Position numbers and translations under genes: made by a program
The notes under the pieces: generated by a model
Told to the model about the DNA's origin: nothing
The model's input: only the letters and a program-made list of their open reading frames with translations
Databases searched by the model: none
Assembly (NCBI GenBank): GCA_014804675.1
Contig: JAAUZH010000004.1
Location: 216,885-280,884, forward strand
Reading direction: 5' to 3'
DNA: 64,000 nucleotides
Source: Lachnospiraceae bacterium
Lineage (GTDB): Bacteria; Bacillota; Clostridia; Lachnospirales; Lachnospiraceae
Part shown: piece after piece, positions 1 to 9,503 of the stretch
Layout of the letters: each line of letters begins with the position of its first letter
Position numbering within the stretch: position 1 is the stretch's first letter

Positions 1-358
1 CTGTTTTCCCTTTGGTGGAATATCCTACTATATGAGCAAACAGGTTTCCATAGGGATAATCCCTTGTCTCATTTCCGCTGCTGTCCACTAAGGTCTGGGC
101 CAGAACCTCTCCGTCTTTTGAAAGAATCTTTCCCCTGATATTCTTGCTGGCTAAAAGCTCTTGTCTTGTATTATAAGAATTGTTGATGACCGTTTCACTT
201 TCCACTGCTACAAAATAGACGATATTTCCCATCATTGCAAGCATAAGGAGCACAAAGAAATAGGTGATGATCATCGTTTCCTTGTTCCGTCTTTTCTTCT
301 TTCTTCGCACAGGTACTTCCGCTTCATCAAACTCCTGGTTATCCTTCTTTCTTTTCAT
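1..358 (-). CDS. Penicillin-binding protein 2 (FtsI/PbpA class), N-terminal part
   Basis: The gene starts with ATG at 358 and runs off the window edge, leaving about 119 residues. The visible part has a basic cytoplasmic tail (MKRKKDNQEF, then an Arg/Lys-rich stretch), one membrane segment around residues 30-52, and the start of a class B PBP dimerisation region (NSYNTRQELLASKNIRGKI, then LSKDGEVLAQT). The RGKI...DG pattern and the YPYGNLFAHIVGYSTKGK segment are typical of PBP2/SpoVD-like transpeptidases. It overlaps the end of the upstream ftsW-type gene by 20 bases, and its ribosome site (GGAGGAGG) lies inside that gene. The pairing fits a SEDS glycosyltransferase and its cognate transpeptidase. 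The catalytic domain is not visible, so division versus elongation versus sporulation use cannot be decided. Confidence 0.85.
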   Translation of the reverse strand, partial: MKRKKDNQEFDEAEVPVRRKKKRRNKETMIITYFFVLLMLAMMGNIVYFVAVESETVINNSYNTRQELLASKNIRGKILSKDGEVLAQTLVDSSGNETRDYPYGNLFAHIVGYSTKGKT

Positions 359-1667
359 CTTTTCCTCCTCCCTTGGAACGTATTGTGTATAGTCCCTGAA
401 TAATGGAAAACATAATAATCGTAGTTAAGACACTGCTCCCTCCATAGCTTACAAGAGGAAGGGTCACTCCCGTAAGAGGAATAAATCTGGTGCCTCCTCC
501 AATTGTCAGAAACACCTGAAATATATAAGTAATGCTGAGGCCCACTGCAATATACCGGTAAAACTCCTGGTGTATCTTCATGGAAATATTCATAAACATC
601 AGAAAACAGCTGATACAAACTAAAATCAGGCAAAGGGAAAAAATCACTCCCATTTCTTCCGCAATGGCAGAAAAAATAAAATCAGCCTCCACATAAGGAA
701 TGGAAGTAGGGTCTCCCTGATAAATCCCCATTCCGAACCAGCCTCCGGTACCAATGGCAAAAAGAGACTGGGAAACCTGATAGCCTAAGCTGTCCACATA
801 AGTAAAAGGGTCCTGCCATCCAATCACCCGGTTCCTTACATGGCCAAACAAATGATAAGCAACAAAAGCTGCGGCTGCTCCTCCTCCAATTCCTAAAAAC
901 AAATACAGATAATTTCTGGTGGCAATAAATACCATTCCCACATACACCACAAAGAATATCAAAGCGCTCCCCAAGTCTTTTGAAATCACAAGTATGATTA
1001 CATGGATTCCTGCTGCTCCGGAGGCTATGATAATCTGCATCAAATCTTTCGATGCCGTCAAAAGCCCTGCAATAAAAAATACGAATATGATCTTTACGAA
1101 TTCAGAGGGCTGGAACGTATACCCAAAAAGGGAATAGGAAATTTTGGAGCCATTGGTAACTGCTCCTAAAATCATCACTACCAAAAGAGCTCCCGCTCCT
1201 GCCAGACCATAAACCCAGGTAAGCTGCTTTAAAAATTTTAATTTTTTCACAAAATACGGAATCAACAGCCCGATTATAAGCGAAGCGATTACGATCTTAA
1301 ATTGCTTTATGGATTTTTCATAAGACAGCCTGGTCAGCATCACAAAGCTGGTAGCAAGGAGCATACACATATTGTTGATGATCAGGCGGTTCGCCTCCCG
1401 ATAAAGGGTTCGGAACAGGGCGATGGTGGCAAATAAAGTAATCTGCTGGAATCCGTAAAAAAATATATAAGTAATGTCGCTTGTTTCCAGACATATTGCA
1501 GCATATCCCATAAAATGCACCAAAAACATGCAGATAATCTGTCTTGTATAAATGCCGTTCCGGTCATCTTCGTTGCCATACCGGAAAACTGCAAAACATT
1601 CATACGTATAGATTGCCATTACAATCACAATCGCATATTTGGATAAATCTGATATTACATGTGCCAT
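339..1667 (-). CDS. FtsW/RodA/SpoVE family peptidoglycan polymerase
   Basis: The 442-residue polytopic membrane protein belongs to the SEDS family, which polymerises lipid II into glycan strands together with a class B PBP. Many hydrophobic segments are visible. SEDS hallmarks are FQPSEFVKI, the acidic ISKDLGSALIF, the RNRVIGWQDPF loop, and the C-terminal IPLTGVTLPLVSYGGSS signature. The N-terminal 130 residues carry extra membrane segments compared with short RodA proteins, as in clostridial relatives. The start at 1667 has AGGTGA just upstream, overlapping the stop of the U32 gene 8 bases away. It is followed by the overlapping PBP gene. Family assignment is firm; calling it FtsW, RodA or SpoVE is not. 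Confidence 0.93.
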   Translation of the reverse strand: MAHVISDLSKYAIVIVMAIYTYECFAVFRYGNEDDRNGIYTRQIICMFLVHFMGYAAICLETSDITYIFFYGFQQITLFATIALFRTLYREANRLIINNMCMLLATSFVMLTRLSYEKSIKQFKIVIASLIIGLLIPYFVKKLKFLKQLTWVYGLAGAGALLVVMILGAVTNGSKISYSLFGYTFQPSEFVKIIFVFFIAGLLTASKDLMQIIIASGAAGIHVIILVISKDLGSALIFFVVYVGMVFIATRNYLYLFLGIGGGAAAAFVAYHLFGHVRNRVIGWQDPFTYVDSLGYQVSQSLFAIGTGGWFGMGIYQGDPTSIPYVEADFIFSAIAEEMGVIFSLCLILVCISCFLMFMNISMKIHQEFYRYIAVGLSITYIFQVFLTIGGGTRFIPLTGVTLPLVSYGGSSVLTTIIMFSIIQGLYTIRSKGGGKDEKKEG

Positions 1668-1675
1668 AGCTTCAC

Positions 1676-3931
1676 CTACTCAATGCCCTTTCCAAAATGT
1701 CCCTTCGTAAATTCCAAAAAAGGCGGTTGTCTTTTTTCTCTCTTTCTAAAATAATGCAAACATTCCAAGGTCTGTTCTTTCGTTTCTATCGTAAAATCCA
1801 TTCGGAAACGGTATATTCCCATTTCTTTCAAAGTATCCAGTTCTTTATGGAGAGAATAGGGAACACTGTTATAAATCGTATTTTCACACCGTTCACAATG
1901 GAGCAGAACCGGAAACTTCTTTTTATAACGGTCTGTTAAATAAGCAATCCGTTCTCCTTTTTTGCAATAGCTGCCGTTTCCGGTTGTTTTTAAAATACAG
2001 CCTGCACTTTCCATAAGAGGAATATATCCGTATACGATACATTCTCCCGGAAAGGATGGGTCTGCTTTAAACATGGAAGCCATTTCGTGCCTGCTCCATT
2101 CATAGGGCATACACACGCCGGCAATCCCCTGTTCTTTTAAAAATTCATATGCTTCCTTATTAAAGCAATAAAGGGATACATCTCCATAAAGGGCTTTATC
2201 CGGATAATTCTGTTTGAAATAAGAAAGCAATTCCGGATTCCCTGTTAAAAACGAGGAAAATAAAGTAGTTTCCGGCTTATTTCTTATATGCTCCTCTATG
2301 CTTTTCAAGGTATTTTTCCGGACTACTCTGGGAAATGACATAGAAAGCTCCAGATTTCTTTCCTTTAACTGTTTCAATAACGGGAGAATCTCCACCCTTT
2401 CCAAAAGCTTTTTAGGAACGGAAAGCTTTTGAATATATAAGCCCGCTTCCTCTCCGTTCTTATCCTGCTCTTTCATCAGCTCCGCCACTGCCATAAGCTG
2501 TTCATAATCAGAAACTACGATATGATAGGTTTCCCTGAAAGGTGTTTTCCATTCAGCCCCTATAGCTTCTGCTTCCTTACATTCTCTTACGATTTCTTTA
2601 CTGCTTCTTTGAAAGGGCTTTAGCAGCTCTTTGGAAAGCTCCTTTAATGCAGCCCTTCGCAAGTCATTTAATTCCTTTATGGAAATGAAACAATTGCCAG
2701 AAAGGGAAACCTGAATACTTTGAAAAGCAAAAGGCGTTCCTCCGGTTTTTCCAAGCTGCTTTTTCACCGTTTCTTCATCAACCGGTCTGTTAGAGGCAGT
2801 CTGTACCATTCCTCCCTTTACGGCAATGCTGTTTCCGCCTTGTTTTCCTTCCGCTTGTACAACCAATTCTACAGGCTGTCCTTCTTTTAGGAAAATACGG
2901 CCTTTTATGGGAAGCTTAGCAGGTTCCTTTAAAAAAGGCGCCGTCATGCTTTCCATTTCTTCCCGGCTTCCTGTCTGATAACAAGGCTTTTTCAAGGTAA
3001 TCATAGAAGAACCATGGTGTTTTTCAAAATATCCTGTTTCCAGTCCGCTTCGCACATAAAGCTTTTTGAAACGCTCCATGTCCTCAGCTTCTATCCGAAA
3101 GTCTTCTGATGATCTGCCTCTCCTTTCATAATAAGCATCAATATACTTCCGGTAAATGGAAGTCACTCCTGCCACATATTCCGCACTTTTCATACGGCCC
3201 TCGATTTTAAAGGAATCAATTCCGGCTTCTATCAGCTTTGGCAGAAGGGAAACGGCACACAAATCCTTCAGGCTCAATAAATACTGTTCCTTCTGTTTAT
3301 TGACCTGCTTTCCCTGATAAAAGGCATCATAGGGAAGCCGGCAGGGACCGGCGCATCTTCCCCGATTACCGCTTCTGCCCCCTAACATACTGCTAAAAAG
3401 GCATTGCCCGGAATAGGCATAACACATGGCGCCATGGATAAACACTTCCAGCTCCACGTCTACGTTGTCCTTTATTTCTTTCAGCTCTTCCAAAGAAAGC
3501 TCTCTTGCAGGCACGATACGGCACACTCCGTATTTTTTTAACAGCAATGCCCCTTCCTTTCCTGTAATGGTCATCTGGGTGCTGGCATGAAGCTCTAAAT
3601 CCGGAAAATGCCGTTTTAAAAGCGACAGCGCCCCAAAATCCTGAATAATGACCCCGTCAAGCCCTGCTTCATAAAAGGGCCGGATATATTCCACTGCCTG
3701 GTACAGCTCCTCTTCCTTTAACAACGTATTGCAGGTAAGGTATACTTTTTTTTGAAAAAGATGTCCATATTCAATTGCCCAAAGCAGCTCCTCTTTTTGA
3801 AAATTATCCGCATAAGCTCTGGCACCAAAACGTTCTCCTCCTAAATAAACCGCATCCGCACCTGCATTTACAGCCGCAAAGAAGCATGGAAGATTGCCTG
3901 CCGGAGCTAACAGTTCCACTTTTTTTTCCAT
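1676..3931 (-). CDS. U32 family peptidase with DUF3656 (collagenase-like) domain
   Basis: A 751-residue protein. The N-terminal half is the U32 domain: it begins VELLAPAGN, and the family signature around residues 160-200 reads EVFIHGAMCYAYSGQC followed by GRSGNRGRCAGPCR. The C-terminal half matches DUF3656, usually fused to U32 proteins in Firmicutes. U32 relatives act in rRNA or tRNA hydroxylation (RlhA, TrhP type) or are annotated as collagenases, so the annotated peptidase activity may be misleading. I chose ATG 3931: AGGTG lies 6 bases upstream, whereas a longer reading from 3970 would translate the terminator hairpin after zapA. It lies between zapA and the SEDS gene. Confidence 0.9.
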   Translation of the reverse strand: MEKKVELLAPAGNLPCFFAAVNAGADAVYLGGERFGARAYADNFQKEELLWAIEYGHLFQKKVYLTCNTLLKEEELYQAVEYIRPFYEAGLDGVIIQDFGALSLLKRHFPDLELHASTQMTITGKEGALLLKKYGVCRIVPARELSLEELKEIKDNVDVELEVFIHGAMCYAYSGQCLFSSMLGGRSGNRGRCAGPCRLPYDAFYQGKQVNKQKEQYLLSLKDLCAVSLLPKLIEAGIDSFKIEGRMKSAEYVAGVTSIYRKYIDAYYERRGRSSEDFRIEAEDMERFKKLYVRSGLETGYFEKHHGSSMITLKKPCYQTGSREEMESMTAPFLKEPAKLPIKGRIFLKEGQPVELVVQAEGKQGGNSIAVKGGMVQTASNRPVDEETVKKQLGKTGGTPFAFQSIQVSLSGNCFISIKELNDLRRAALKELSKELLKPFQRSSKEIVRECKEAEAIGAEWKTPFRETYHIVVSDYEQLMAVAELMKEQDKNGEEAGLYIQKLSVPKKLLERVEILPLLKQLKERNLELSMSFPRVVRKNTLKSIEEHIRNKPETTLFSSFLTGNPELLSYFKQNYPDKALYGDVSLYCFNKEAYEFLKEQGIAGVCMPYEWSRHEMASMFKADPSFPGECIVYGYIPLMESAGCILKTTGNGSYCKKGERIAYLTDRYKKKFPVLLHCERCENTIYNSVPYSLHKELDTLKEMGIYRFRMDFTIETKEQTLECLHYFRKREKRQPPFLEFTKGHFGKGIE

Positions 3932-3942
3932 ATTGCACCTAT

Positions 3943-3967
3943 AAGAAAAAGCTGTCAGTAAGACAGC
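3943..3967 (-). terminator. Rho-independent terminator after zapA
   Basis: On the minus strand a GGCTGTC/GACAGC hairpin with a 5-base loop is followed by TTTTTCTT. It lies just after the zapA stop and 12 bases before the U32 start codon, so it separates the two genes or attenuates read-through. Confidence 0.75.
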
Positions 3968-3976
3968 CATCCCAAA

Positions 3977-4321
3977 CTATTTTTTCAGTTGCTTGAATTC
4001 CTTTTCCATCGTTTCCATTTTAATCTGATAAGAAATCAATTCATGCTTTAAGTCATAAATTTCCTGCTCTTTCTTCTGGATGTCCTCCTCCAATAACGCA
4101 ATCTGTTTTTTGGCCTTAAAAAAATCATCTGCAATATTCAACTGAAGAAGCACGCCCTGGGTATCCAAAGATTGTCTGCGGAATCCGTCAATTTTATTAT
4201 ATTCTGCAACTTTATTATTTATGTATAAAGCAACTTTCTGCAGGTATTCTTCACTTTCATATCCGCTCAATGTGAATACTTTCCCGCCGATGATCACTTC
4301 TGTATCTGTTTTTGTTGCCAT
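3977..4321 (-). CDS. zapA: Cell division protein ZapA
   Basis: The 114-residue protein has the ZapA layout: a short N-terminal beta region (TEVIIGGKVFTLSG, then YESEEYLQKVALYINNKV) followed by a long C-terminal coiled coil (residues 65-114, ending KEFKQLKK). ZapA binds FtsZ and promotes protofilament bundling at the division site. GAGGTGG sits 6 bases before the start codon. It stands between ruvB and the U32 protease gene, an arrangement I know from Lachnospiraceae. The name rests on overall pattern and size. Confidence 0.88.
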   Translation of the reverse strand: MATKTDTEVIIGGKVFTLSGYESEEYLQKVALYINNKVAEYNKIDGFRRQSLDTQGVLLQLNIADDFFKAKKQIALLEEDIQKKEQEIYDLKHELISYQIKMETMEKEFKQLKK

Positions 4322-4483
4322 AAATCCACCTCTTATATGCTCTCTGGCACAAGATATGCCACAGGCGCAATTCTTTTATACTACATCTATTATAGCAAAA
4401 AAACACAAGAAAACAATACTTTTTACAGAAATTCATAGAATAGTAAGAAATTACCGGAAACCTTCATGGTCAAAACCTCCGTT

Positions 4484-5485
4484 TCAGCATTCTTCATAGG
4501 GCAGTCCAAAGTGAAGGTAAGCCTCTTTTGTCGCCACTCTTCCTCTGGGAGTCCGGTTGATCAGCCCGTTTTTAATCAGATAGGGCTCATAAACATCTTC
4601 AATCGTTCCCGCATCCTCTCCAATGGCGGCAGCCAGCGTATCTAGCCCCACAGGACCGCCGTTAAATTTAAAAATCATGGTCTTTAACATATTCCTGTCC
4701 ACATGATCCAGTCCAAGCTTATCCACATCCAGTAAATCCAATGCAGTAGAGGCCACTTCTTTCGTAATGACGCCGTCATACTTTACCTGGGCAAAATCCC
4801 GCACCCTTTTTAATATCCGGTTGGCAAGCCTGGGGGTCCCCCTGCTTCTTTTTGCCAGCTCCACAGCTCCTTCCTTCTGGATTTCCACATCCAGAATAGC
4901 TGCCGAATGAAGAATGATCTGAGTAAGCTCTTGAATGGAATAAAATTCAAGCCTGTGAATGACGCCAAACCGATCCCGCAGCGGCGCTGTCAATAGTCCT
5001 GCTCTTGTAGTTGCACCTACCAGGGTAAACTTTGGCAGCTGAAGTCTTATGGAACGGGCTGCAGAACCTTTTCCAATCATAATATCGATGGCATAATCCT
5101 CCATGGCAGGATACAGCACCTCTTCTACCTGACGGTTCAAGCGGTGGATTTCATCTACAAAAAGCAGGTCCCCTTCTGCAAGATTATTTAATATAGCAGC
5201 CATTTCTCCCGGCTTTTCAATAGCCGGACCACTTGTAACTTTTAAATTCACTCCCATTTCGTTGGCAATGATGCCTGCAAGAGTGGTCTTTCCAAGACCG
5301 GGCGGTCCGTAAAACAACACATGGTCCAAAGCATCGCCTCTTTGCTTTGCTGCTTCGATATAGATTTTCAACGTTTCCTTTGCTTTTGACTGACCGATAT
5401 AGTCAATCAGATATTGAGGCCTTAAGGAGCCTTCTATCTTTTTGTCTTCTTCTGTTATATTGGTTTCGATTACACGTTGTTCCAT
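4484..5485 (-). CDS. ruvB: Holliday junction branch migration helicase RuvB
   Basis: 333 residues, the usual size. Walker A GPPGLGKT is at residues 60-67 and Walker B with DEIH at 111-114; sensor region [18 protein letters not shown] and the C-terminal winged helix ending [16 protein letters not shown] are present. RuvB is the hexameric AAA+ motor that drives branch migration with RuvA. I placed the start at ATG 5485 because GAGGT lies 7 bases upstream; the in-frame TTG at 5497 overlaps that ribosome site. It follows ruvA by 22 bases. No ruvC is seen in the window, which is normal for Firmicutes. Confidence 0.97.
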   Translation of the reverse strand: MEQRVIETNITEEDKKIEGSLRPQYLIDYIGQSKAKETLKIYIEAAKQRGDALDHVLFYGPPGLGKTTLAGIIANEMGVNLKVTSGPAIEKPGEMAAILNNLAEGDLLFVDEIHRLNRQVEEVLYPAMEDYAIDIMIGKGSAARSIRLQLPKFTLVGATTRAGLLTAPLRDRFGVIHRLEFYSIQELTQIILHSAAILDVEIQKEGAVELAKRSRGTPRLANRILKRVRDFAQVKYDGVITKEVASTALDLLDVDKLGLDHVDRNMLKTMIFKFNGGPVGLDTLAAAIGEDAGTIEDVYEPYLIKNGLINRTPRGRVATKEAYLHFGLPYEEC

Positions 5486-5507
5486 GAAATACCTCAAATC
5501 CTATCTG

Positions 5508-6134
5508 CTAAAATAAATGCTTTAGCGCTTCCTTTAGTATATCTTCCGTGGTGGTGCTTTCTGTTATGGCAACCTTTTGAACCGCTTTTATCGTATCGCT
5601 TCTGGAATAGCCAAGGGCAACTAATGCTTCTATGGCATCCGCCTTTATCTGGTTATCCGTCATTCCACTTGCTGCAGCATCAATCCCCTCTGCGCCTTCT
5701 GATAAAGCTCCTATGCTGTCCAAAGCATCTTCTAACGTTATCTTATCCCTTAAATCTAAAATAAGCCTTTCCGCTGTTTTCTTCCCGATACCGGGAGCCT
5801 TGGAAATCATCTTGGCATCTCCGGAATAAATAGCAAGCCGCAAATCAGCAGCAGATAATACCGACAAAATTCCAAGGGCGCCTTTGGGACCAATGCCGCC
5901 TACGCTTAACATCTTCTTAAACAGATCCAGCTCTTCCCGGGAGGGAAAGCCATATAATAAAAATGCATCTTCCTTTACATAAGTATAGGTAAAAATCTTT
6001 ACCTGTGCTCCCACACCTGGAAGCCTTGCTGCAAAATCAGAGGAAATACGCACATTGTATCCCACGCCATGTACATCCAGTACAACTACGTCCTCTGCAA
6101 TTTCTGCAATTTCTCCACGCAAATATCCAATCAT
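5508..6134 (-). CDS. ruvA: Holliday junction DNA helicase subunit RuvA
   Basis: 208 residues with the N-terminal OB fold (MIGYLRGEI, then VVLDVHGVGYNVRIS), two helix-hairpin-helix motifs (LSVGGIGPKGALGIL and SKAPGIGKKTAERLILDLRDK) and the C-terminal RuvB-binding domain (IEALVALGYSRSDTIKAV). It is the junction-recognition subunit of RuvAB. The start has GTGAGG 5 bases upstream. It is cotranscribed with ruvB. Its promoter must lie in the 418-base gap that also holds a long hairpin repeat. Confidence 0.97.
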   Translation of the reverse strand: MIGYLRGEIAEIAEDVVVLDVHGVGYNVRISSDFAARLPGVGAQVKIFTYTYVKEDAFLLYGFPSREELDLFKKMLSVGGIGPKGALGILSVLSAADLRLAIYSGDAKMISKAPGIGKKTAERLILDLRDKITLEDALDSIGALSEGAEGIDAAASGMTDNQIKADAIEALVALGYSRSDTIKAVQKVAITESTTTEDILKEALKHLF

Positions 6135-6245
6135 AACAACCTCACTGTTATTCTTTTTCTCTTACAAGCTCTCACTTATCTTTCAGTTTATCACAGCAGA
6201 ACATATGTTTCAAGCGCAAAAATCCCCGAAAACCGCTTTTTATAT

Positions 6246-6481
6246 AGATAAGCGTTCAGCCCGTCTGGAAGGGGAGTGCATTTGGAAGGTGTGAAGCCGG
6301 CAGAGCATGTAGTAGTCTGTCAGGCCTTGGCAAAGTCGCCAGCACTTACGCACCGTATTTGGGTGCGTTAGTACTGCTGCGTCTTTGCAGAGCGAAAGCG
6401 TGCCTGACAGACTACTACATGCTCTGCCGGCTTCACACCTTCCAAATGCACTCCCCTTCCAGACGGGCTGAACGCTTATCT
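6246..6481. repeat. Long hairpin element, copy 1
   Basis: Positions 6246-6325 are perfectly complementary to 6402-6481 (80 bp, no mismatch), enclosing a 76-nt core at 6326-6401. The arms begin near GTTCAGCCC and end at GGGCTGAAC, shared by other copies. The core folds further: GCAAAG pairs with CTTTGC and CGCACC with GGGTGCG, and it holds a GCGAAAGC segment on the plus strand. Outside the main stem, 6218-6230 also pairs with 6497-6509 (AATCCCCGAA with TTCGGGGATT), followed by a T run, so the structure could end transcripts on the plus strand. The rest of the 418-base ruvA-leuD gap shows no gene. Confidence 0.9.
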
Positions 6482-6552
6482 TTTCATTGGCTGTTCTTCG
6501 GGGATTTTTTAATGTAATTTTCGTCTAAATTTGCGATGGCATCCAAGAAAAC

Positions 6553-7044
6553 TCAGGCCTGCTTGTTGTTGATATAATTTACCAGACCTTCTGCCGCAAT
6601 GATTTTCTGCATAAACTCTGGAAATGCCTGTCCCTTGAATTCCGTTTTCTTTGTACGATTGTAAATCATGCCGGAATCAAAATCCACTTCCACCTGGTCT
6701 CCTGCATCGATTCCATTTGCCGCTTCCTTACATTCAATAATCGGAAGCCCGATATTGATGGCATTCCGGTAAAAAATCCGGGCAAAGGTTTCTGCGATGA
6801 CACAGCTTACTCCCGCTGCTTTTATGGCAATAGGAGCATGTTCTCTTGAGGAACCGCAGCCGAAATTTTTAGTTGCCACGATAATATCGCCTTTTTGTAC
6901 TTTCGTTATAAACTCCTTGTCAATGTCTTCCATGCAATGTGTTGCTAACTCTGCCGGATCGGAAGAATTCAAATATCTTGCCGGAATAATCACATCCGTA
7001 TCTACATTATCGCCATATTTAAAAACTGTTCCTTTTGCGTTCAT
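6553..7044 (-). CDS. leuD: 3-isopropylmalate dehydratase small subunit
   Basis: 163 residues, the compact LeuD/HacB-type small subunit (swivel domain). Visible motifs are [19 protein letters not shown] near the N-terminus, [18 protein letters not shown] around residues 63-80, and [12 protein letters not shown]. With LeuC it isomerises 2-isopropylmalate to 3-isopropylmalate in leucine synthesis. It follows leuC by 88 bases, a gap with an inverted repeat (TGATGGAA/TTCCATCA) and an AAGGAG ribosome site. Downstream lies hairpin copy 1. Confidence 0.96.
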   Translation of the reverse strand: MNAKGTVFKYGDNVDTDVIIPARYLNSSDPAELATHCMEDIDKEFITKVQKGDIIVATKNFGCGSSREHAPIAIKAAGVSCVIAETFARIFYRNAINIGLPIIECKEAANGIDAGDQVEVDFDSGMIYNRTKKTEFKGQAFPEFMQKIIAAEGLVNYINNKQA

Positions 7045-7132
7045 GTCCTTCTCCTTTTTCTTTTTTTATTTTTATGGAAACTTCTTTTTTACTATATATG
7101 ATGGAATTGCCTGGCTTCCATCAGTCCCCTGA

Positions 7133-8395
7133 TTACAGCTGTTCCGGACAGGAAATCTTTCCTGTTACAGCACTGGCAGCCGCAACTGCAGGGCTTGCCA
7201 GATAAATTTCACTGCTTATATGTCCCATGCGTCCTACAAAGTTACGATTGGTGGTGGAAACGCAGCGCTCCCCTTCTGCCAAAATGCCCATATACCCTCC
7301 AAGGCATGGTCCACAGGTAGGCGTGCTTACTACGGCGCCTGCTTCAATAAATGTCTTTAAAAGCCCTTCTTCCATTGCCTGCATATATATTGCCTGGGTT
7401 GCCGGAATCACAATACAGCGCATTCCCTTTGCCACAGTACGTCCCTTTAACACATTTGCTGCGGTACGAAGGTCATCAATCCTGCCGTTCGTACAGGAAC
7501 CGATTACAACCTGGTCGATTTTAATTTCTTCTGTAATCTCATCAATCGTCTTTGTATTTTCCGGCAGATGTGGAAATGCAATGGTAGGTCTTAAGGCGCT
7601 TAAGTCAATAGTATATTCCTCGTCATAAACAGCATCCTCGTCTGCTTCATATATAGTATAGGACTTTTGGGAATGCTCCTTCATATAAGCTTCTGCTAAT
7701 TCATCTACCGGGAAGATTCCATTTTTGCCTCCTGCTTCAATTGCCATGTTTGCAATGGTAAAGCGGTCGTCCATGGAAAGGCTTTTGATTCCTTCCCCTG
7801 TAAATTCCATGGATTTATATAACGCACCGTCCACGCCAATCATTCCAATGATATGTAAGATCACATCTTTTCCGCTGACCCATTGTCCAGGCTTACCAAT
7901 CAAGTTGAACTTTATAGCGCTTGGCACTTTGAACCAGGCTTTTCCGGTTGCCATGCCTGCCGCCATATCCGTACTTCCTACACCGGTGGAAAAAGCGCCT
8001 AATGCCCCATAAGTACATGTATGGGAATCCGCTCCGATAATCACATCTCCGGCTACTGTCAGTCCTTTTTCCGGAAGCAGGGCATGTTCAATTCCCATCT
8101 GTCCCACTTCAAAATAATTGGTAATTTCATTTTTCTGAGCAAATTTCCTCACACACATACAATGCTCTGCAGATTTAATGTCTTTATTTGGAACGAAGTG
8201 GTCAGGAACCAAGGCAATCTTATCCTTATCAAACACACCTTCCACCTTCATTTTTTCCATTTCCTTAATCGCTACCGGGCTGGTAATATCATTGCCCAAA
8301 ACCAAATCCAGATTGGCCTCGATCAATTGTCCCGCTTCTACCTTTTCCAGCCCTGCATGTGCTGCCAGAATCTTCTGAGTCATCGTCATACCCAT
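7133..8395 (-). CDS. leuC: 3-isopropylmalate dehydratase large subunit
   Basis: 420 residues, the short archaeal-like LeuC type rather than the longer enterobacterial one. [4Fe-4S] ligands are the Cys in GSCTNGR and the pair in [25 protein letters not shown] is the aconitase-family active-site loop. It pairs with LeuD in the second step of leucine synthesis. The start at 8395 has AGGAGGA 9 bases upstream. It diverges from the LysR gene across a 169-base region with an inverted repeat, so it is probably controlled by that regulator. Confidence 0.96.
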   Translation of the reverse strand: MGMTMTQKILAAHAGLEKVEAGQLIEANLDLVLGNDITSPVAIKEMEKMKVEGVFDKDKIALVPDHFVPNKDIKSAEHCMCVRKFAQKNEITNYFEVGQMGIEHALLPEKGLTVAGDVIIGADSHTCTYGALGAFSTGVGSTDMAAGMATGKAWFKVPSAIKFNLIGKPGQWVSGKDVILHIIGMIGVDGALYKSMEFTGEGIKSLSMDDRFTIANMAIEAGGKNGIFPVDELAEAYMKEHSQKSYTIYEADEDAVYDEEYTIDLSALRPTIAFPHLPENTKTIDEITEEIKIDQVVIGSCTNGRIDDLRTAANVLKGRTVAKGMRCIVIPATQAIYMQAMEEGLLKTFIEAGAVVSTPTCGPCLGGYMGILAEGERCVSTTNRNFVGRMGHISSEIYLASPAVAAASAVTGKISCPEQL

Positions 8396-8467
8396 CTTTA
8401 AGCTTCCTCCTTTATTTTCACAATTGAGATTTCTATTTACCTGCTTTTTATGATAACATAGGAGCTG

Positions 8468-8495
8468 ATATAAATAAAATACATATTATTTATAT
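8468..8495. promoter_or_regulatory. Candidate LysR-type operator in the leuC/lysR divergent region
   Basis: An 8-bp perfect inverted repeat ATATAAAT / ATTTATAT with a 12-base spacer lies between the divergent genes. Its size and T-N11-A-like layout fit a LysR-family binding box. The AT richness makes chance occurrence possible. Confidence 0.45.
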
Positions 8496-8564
8496 TTACT
8501 ATGAATATCAGTTATGATAAAATAGCAAAAAGAATAATCCTCATAAAAAGAAAGGAGCACTTTT

Positions 8565-9461
8565 ATGGAAAACAATCTACATCTCTACTACATTTTTTAT
8601 ACAGTAGCTCTCCACAAAAACATATCCGGCGCCGCCAAGGAGCTGTTCATCAGCCAGCCCGCCATCTCCAAGGCAATTTCCAAGCTGGAGCAAAATTTAA
8701 ATACAAGGCTGTTTACAAGAAGCTCCCGAGGCGTTACCCTGACTTTTGAAGGTGAGCTTTTATTTGAGCAGGTAAAAAAGGCATTTCTTTCTATTAAATA
8801 CGGGGAACAACAGCTGAAAAAAGCCGCTGACCTTGGAGTATCCACTCTTTCCATAGGTGTCAGCACTACCCTATGCAAATATGTTCTGCTTCCCTATTTA
8901 AAGCAGTTCATAAAAGATAACCCTCACATTAAGATAAGCATTAACTGTCAGTCCTCCTTAGAGACCATAGCCGCTATTGAAAAGGGCACATTGGACATTG
9001 GCTTTGTAGGAATCCCTGCCAATCAGGAAAATCTGGTTTATATCCCCATTGCGGAAATCCAGGACACCTTTATTGCTACAAAGACCTATTTAAAAAACCT
9101 GAAGATTCGTGAGGGGACGGATAAAAACCATTTATTTCAAAATGCCACCTTTATGATGCTGAATAAAGAAAATATGTCCAGAAAATTCATCGACAGCTAT
9201 CTTTCCAAAAACCAAATCGAAATCGGAAATCTGATTGAAATTGATACAATGGACCTTTTAATAGAATTTGCCAAAATTGATTTAGGCATTGCCTGTGTCA
9301 TCCGCAATTTTGTAGAAGAGGAATTACAACAGGAAACTTTGATGGAAATCCCTTTGAAGCACTCCATTTCCAAACGAAAGATTGGATTCGTTTATGAAGA
9401 TTCCCAACATGTAACCGACAGCATGAAGCGATTTATTTCCTACTTTACTAAGCAGCCATAA
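8565..9461 (+). CDS. LysR family transcriptional regulator
   Basis: 298 residues. The N-terminal winged helix has the LTTR recognition pattern (HKNISGAAKELFISQPAISKAISKLE, residues about 17-42; TRLFTRSSRGVTLTFEG), followed by a type 2 periplasmic-binding-like effector domain (SIGVSTTLCKYVLLPYLKQF). GAAAGGAG lies 8 bases before the start. It diverges from leuC, so it probably activates leuCD in response to a branched-chain pathway intermediate; the effector is not deducible. A strong hairpin terminator follows its stop. Confidence 0.92.
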   Translation: MENNLHLYYIFYTVALHKNISGAAKELFISQPAISKAISKLEQNLNTRLFTRSSRGVTLTFEGELLFEQVKKAFLSIKYGEQQLKKAADLGVSTLSIGVSTTLCKYVLLPYLKQFIKDNPHIKISINCQSSLETIAAIEKGTLDIGFVGIPANQENLVYIPIAEIQDTFIATKTYLKNLKIREGTDKNHLFQNATFMMLNKENMSRKFIDSYLSKNQIEIGNLIEIDTMDLLIEFAKIDLGIACVIRNFVEEELQQETLMEIPLKHSISKRKIGFVYEDSQHVTDSMKRFISYFTKQP

Positions 9462-9475
9462 AGTAAAACACATAA

Positions 9476-9497
9476 GCTCCGGGAAGTTTCCCGGAGC
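9476..9497. terminator. Convergent terminator between lysR and the DUF1189 gene
   Basis: A perfect GCTCCGGGAA / TTCCCGGAGC hairpin between two convergent stops, with T-rich sequence on the plus side (CCTTTAATCTTTTC). It can serve both directions. Confidence 0.8.
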
Positions 9498-9503
9498 CAT
9501 CCT

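Noticed and set aside
8396..8564. T-box leader for leucine genes
   Set aside because: No T-box sequence or specifier-loop structure is visible, and the divergent LysR gene leaves too little room.
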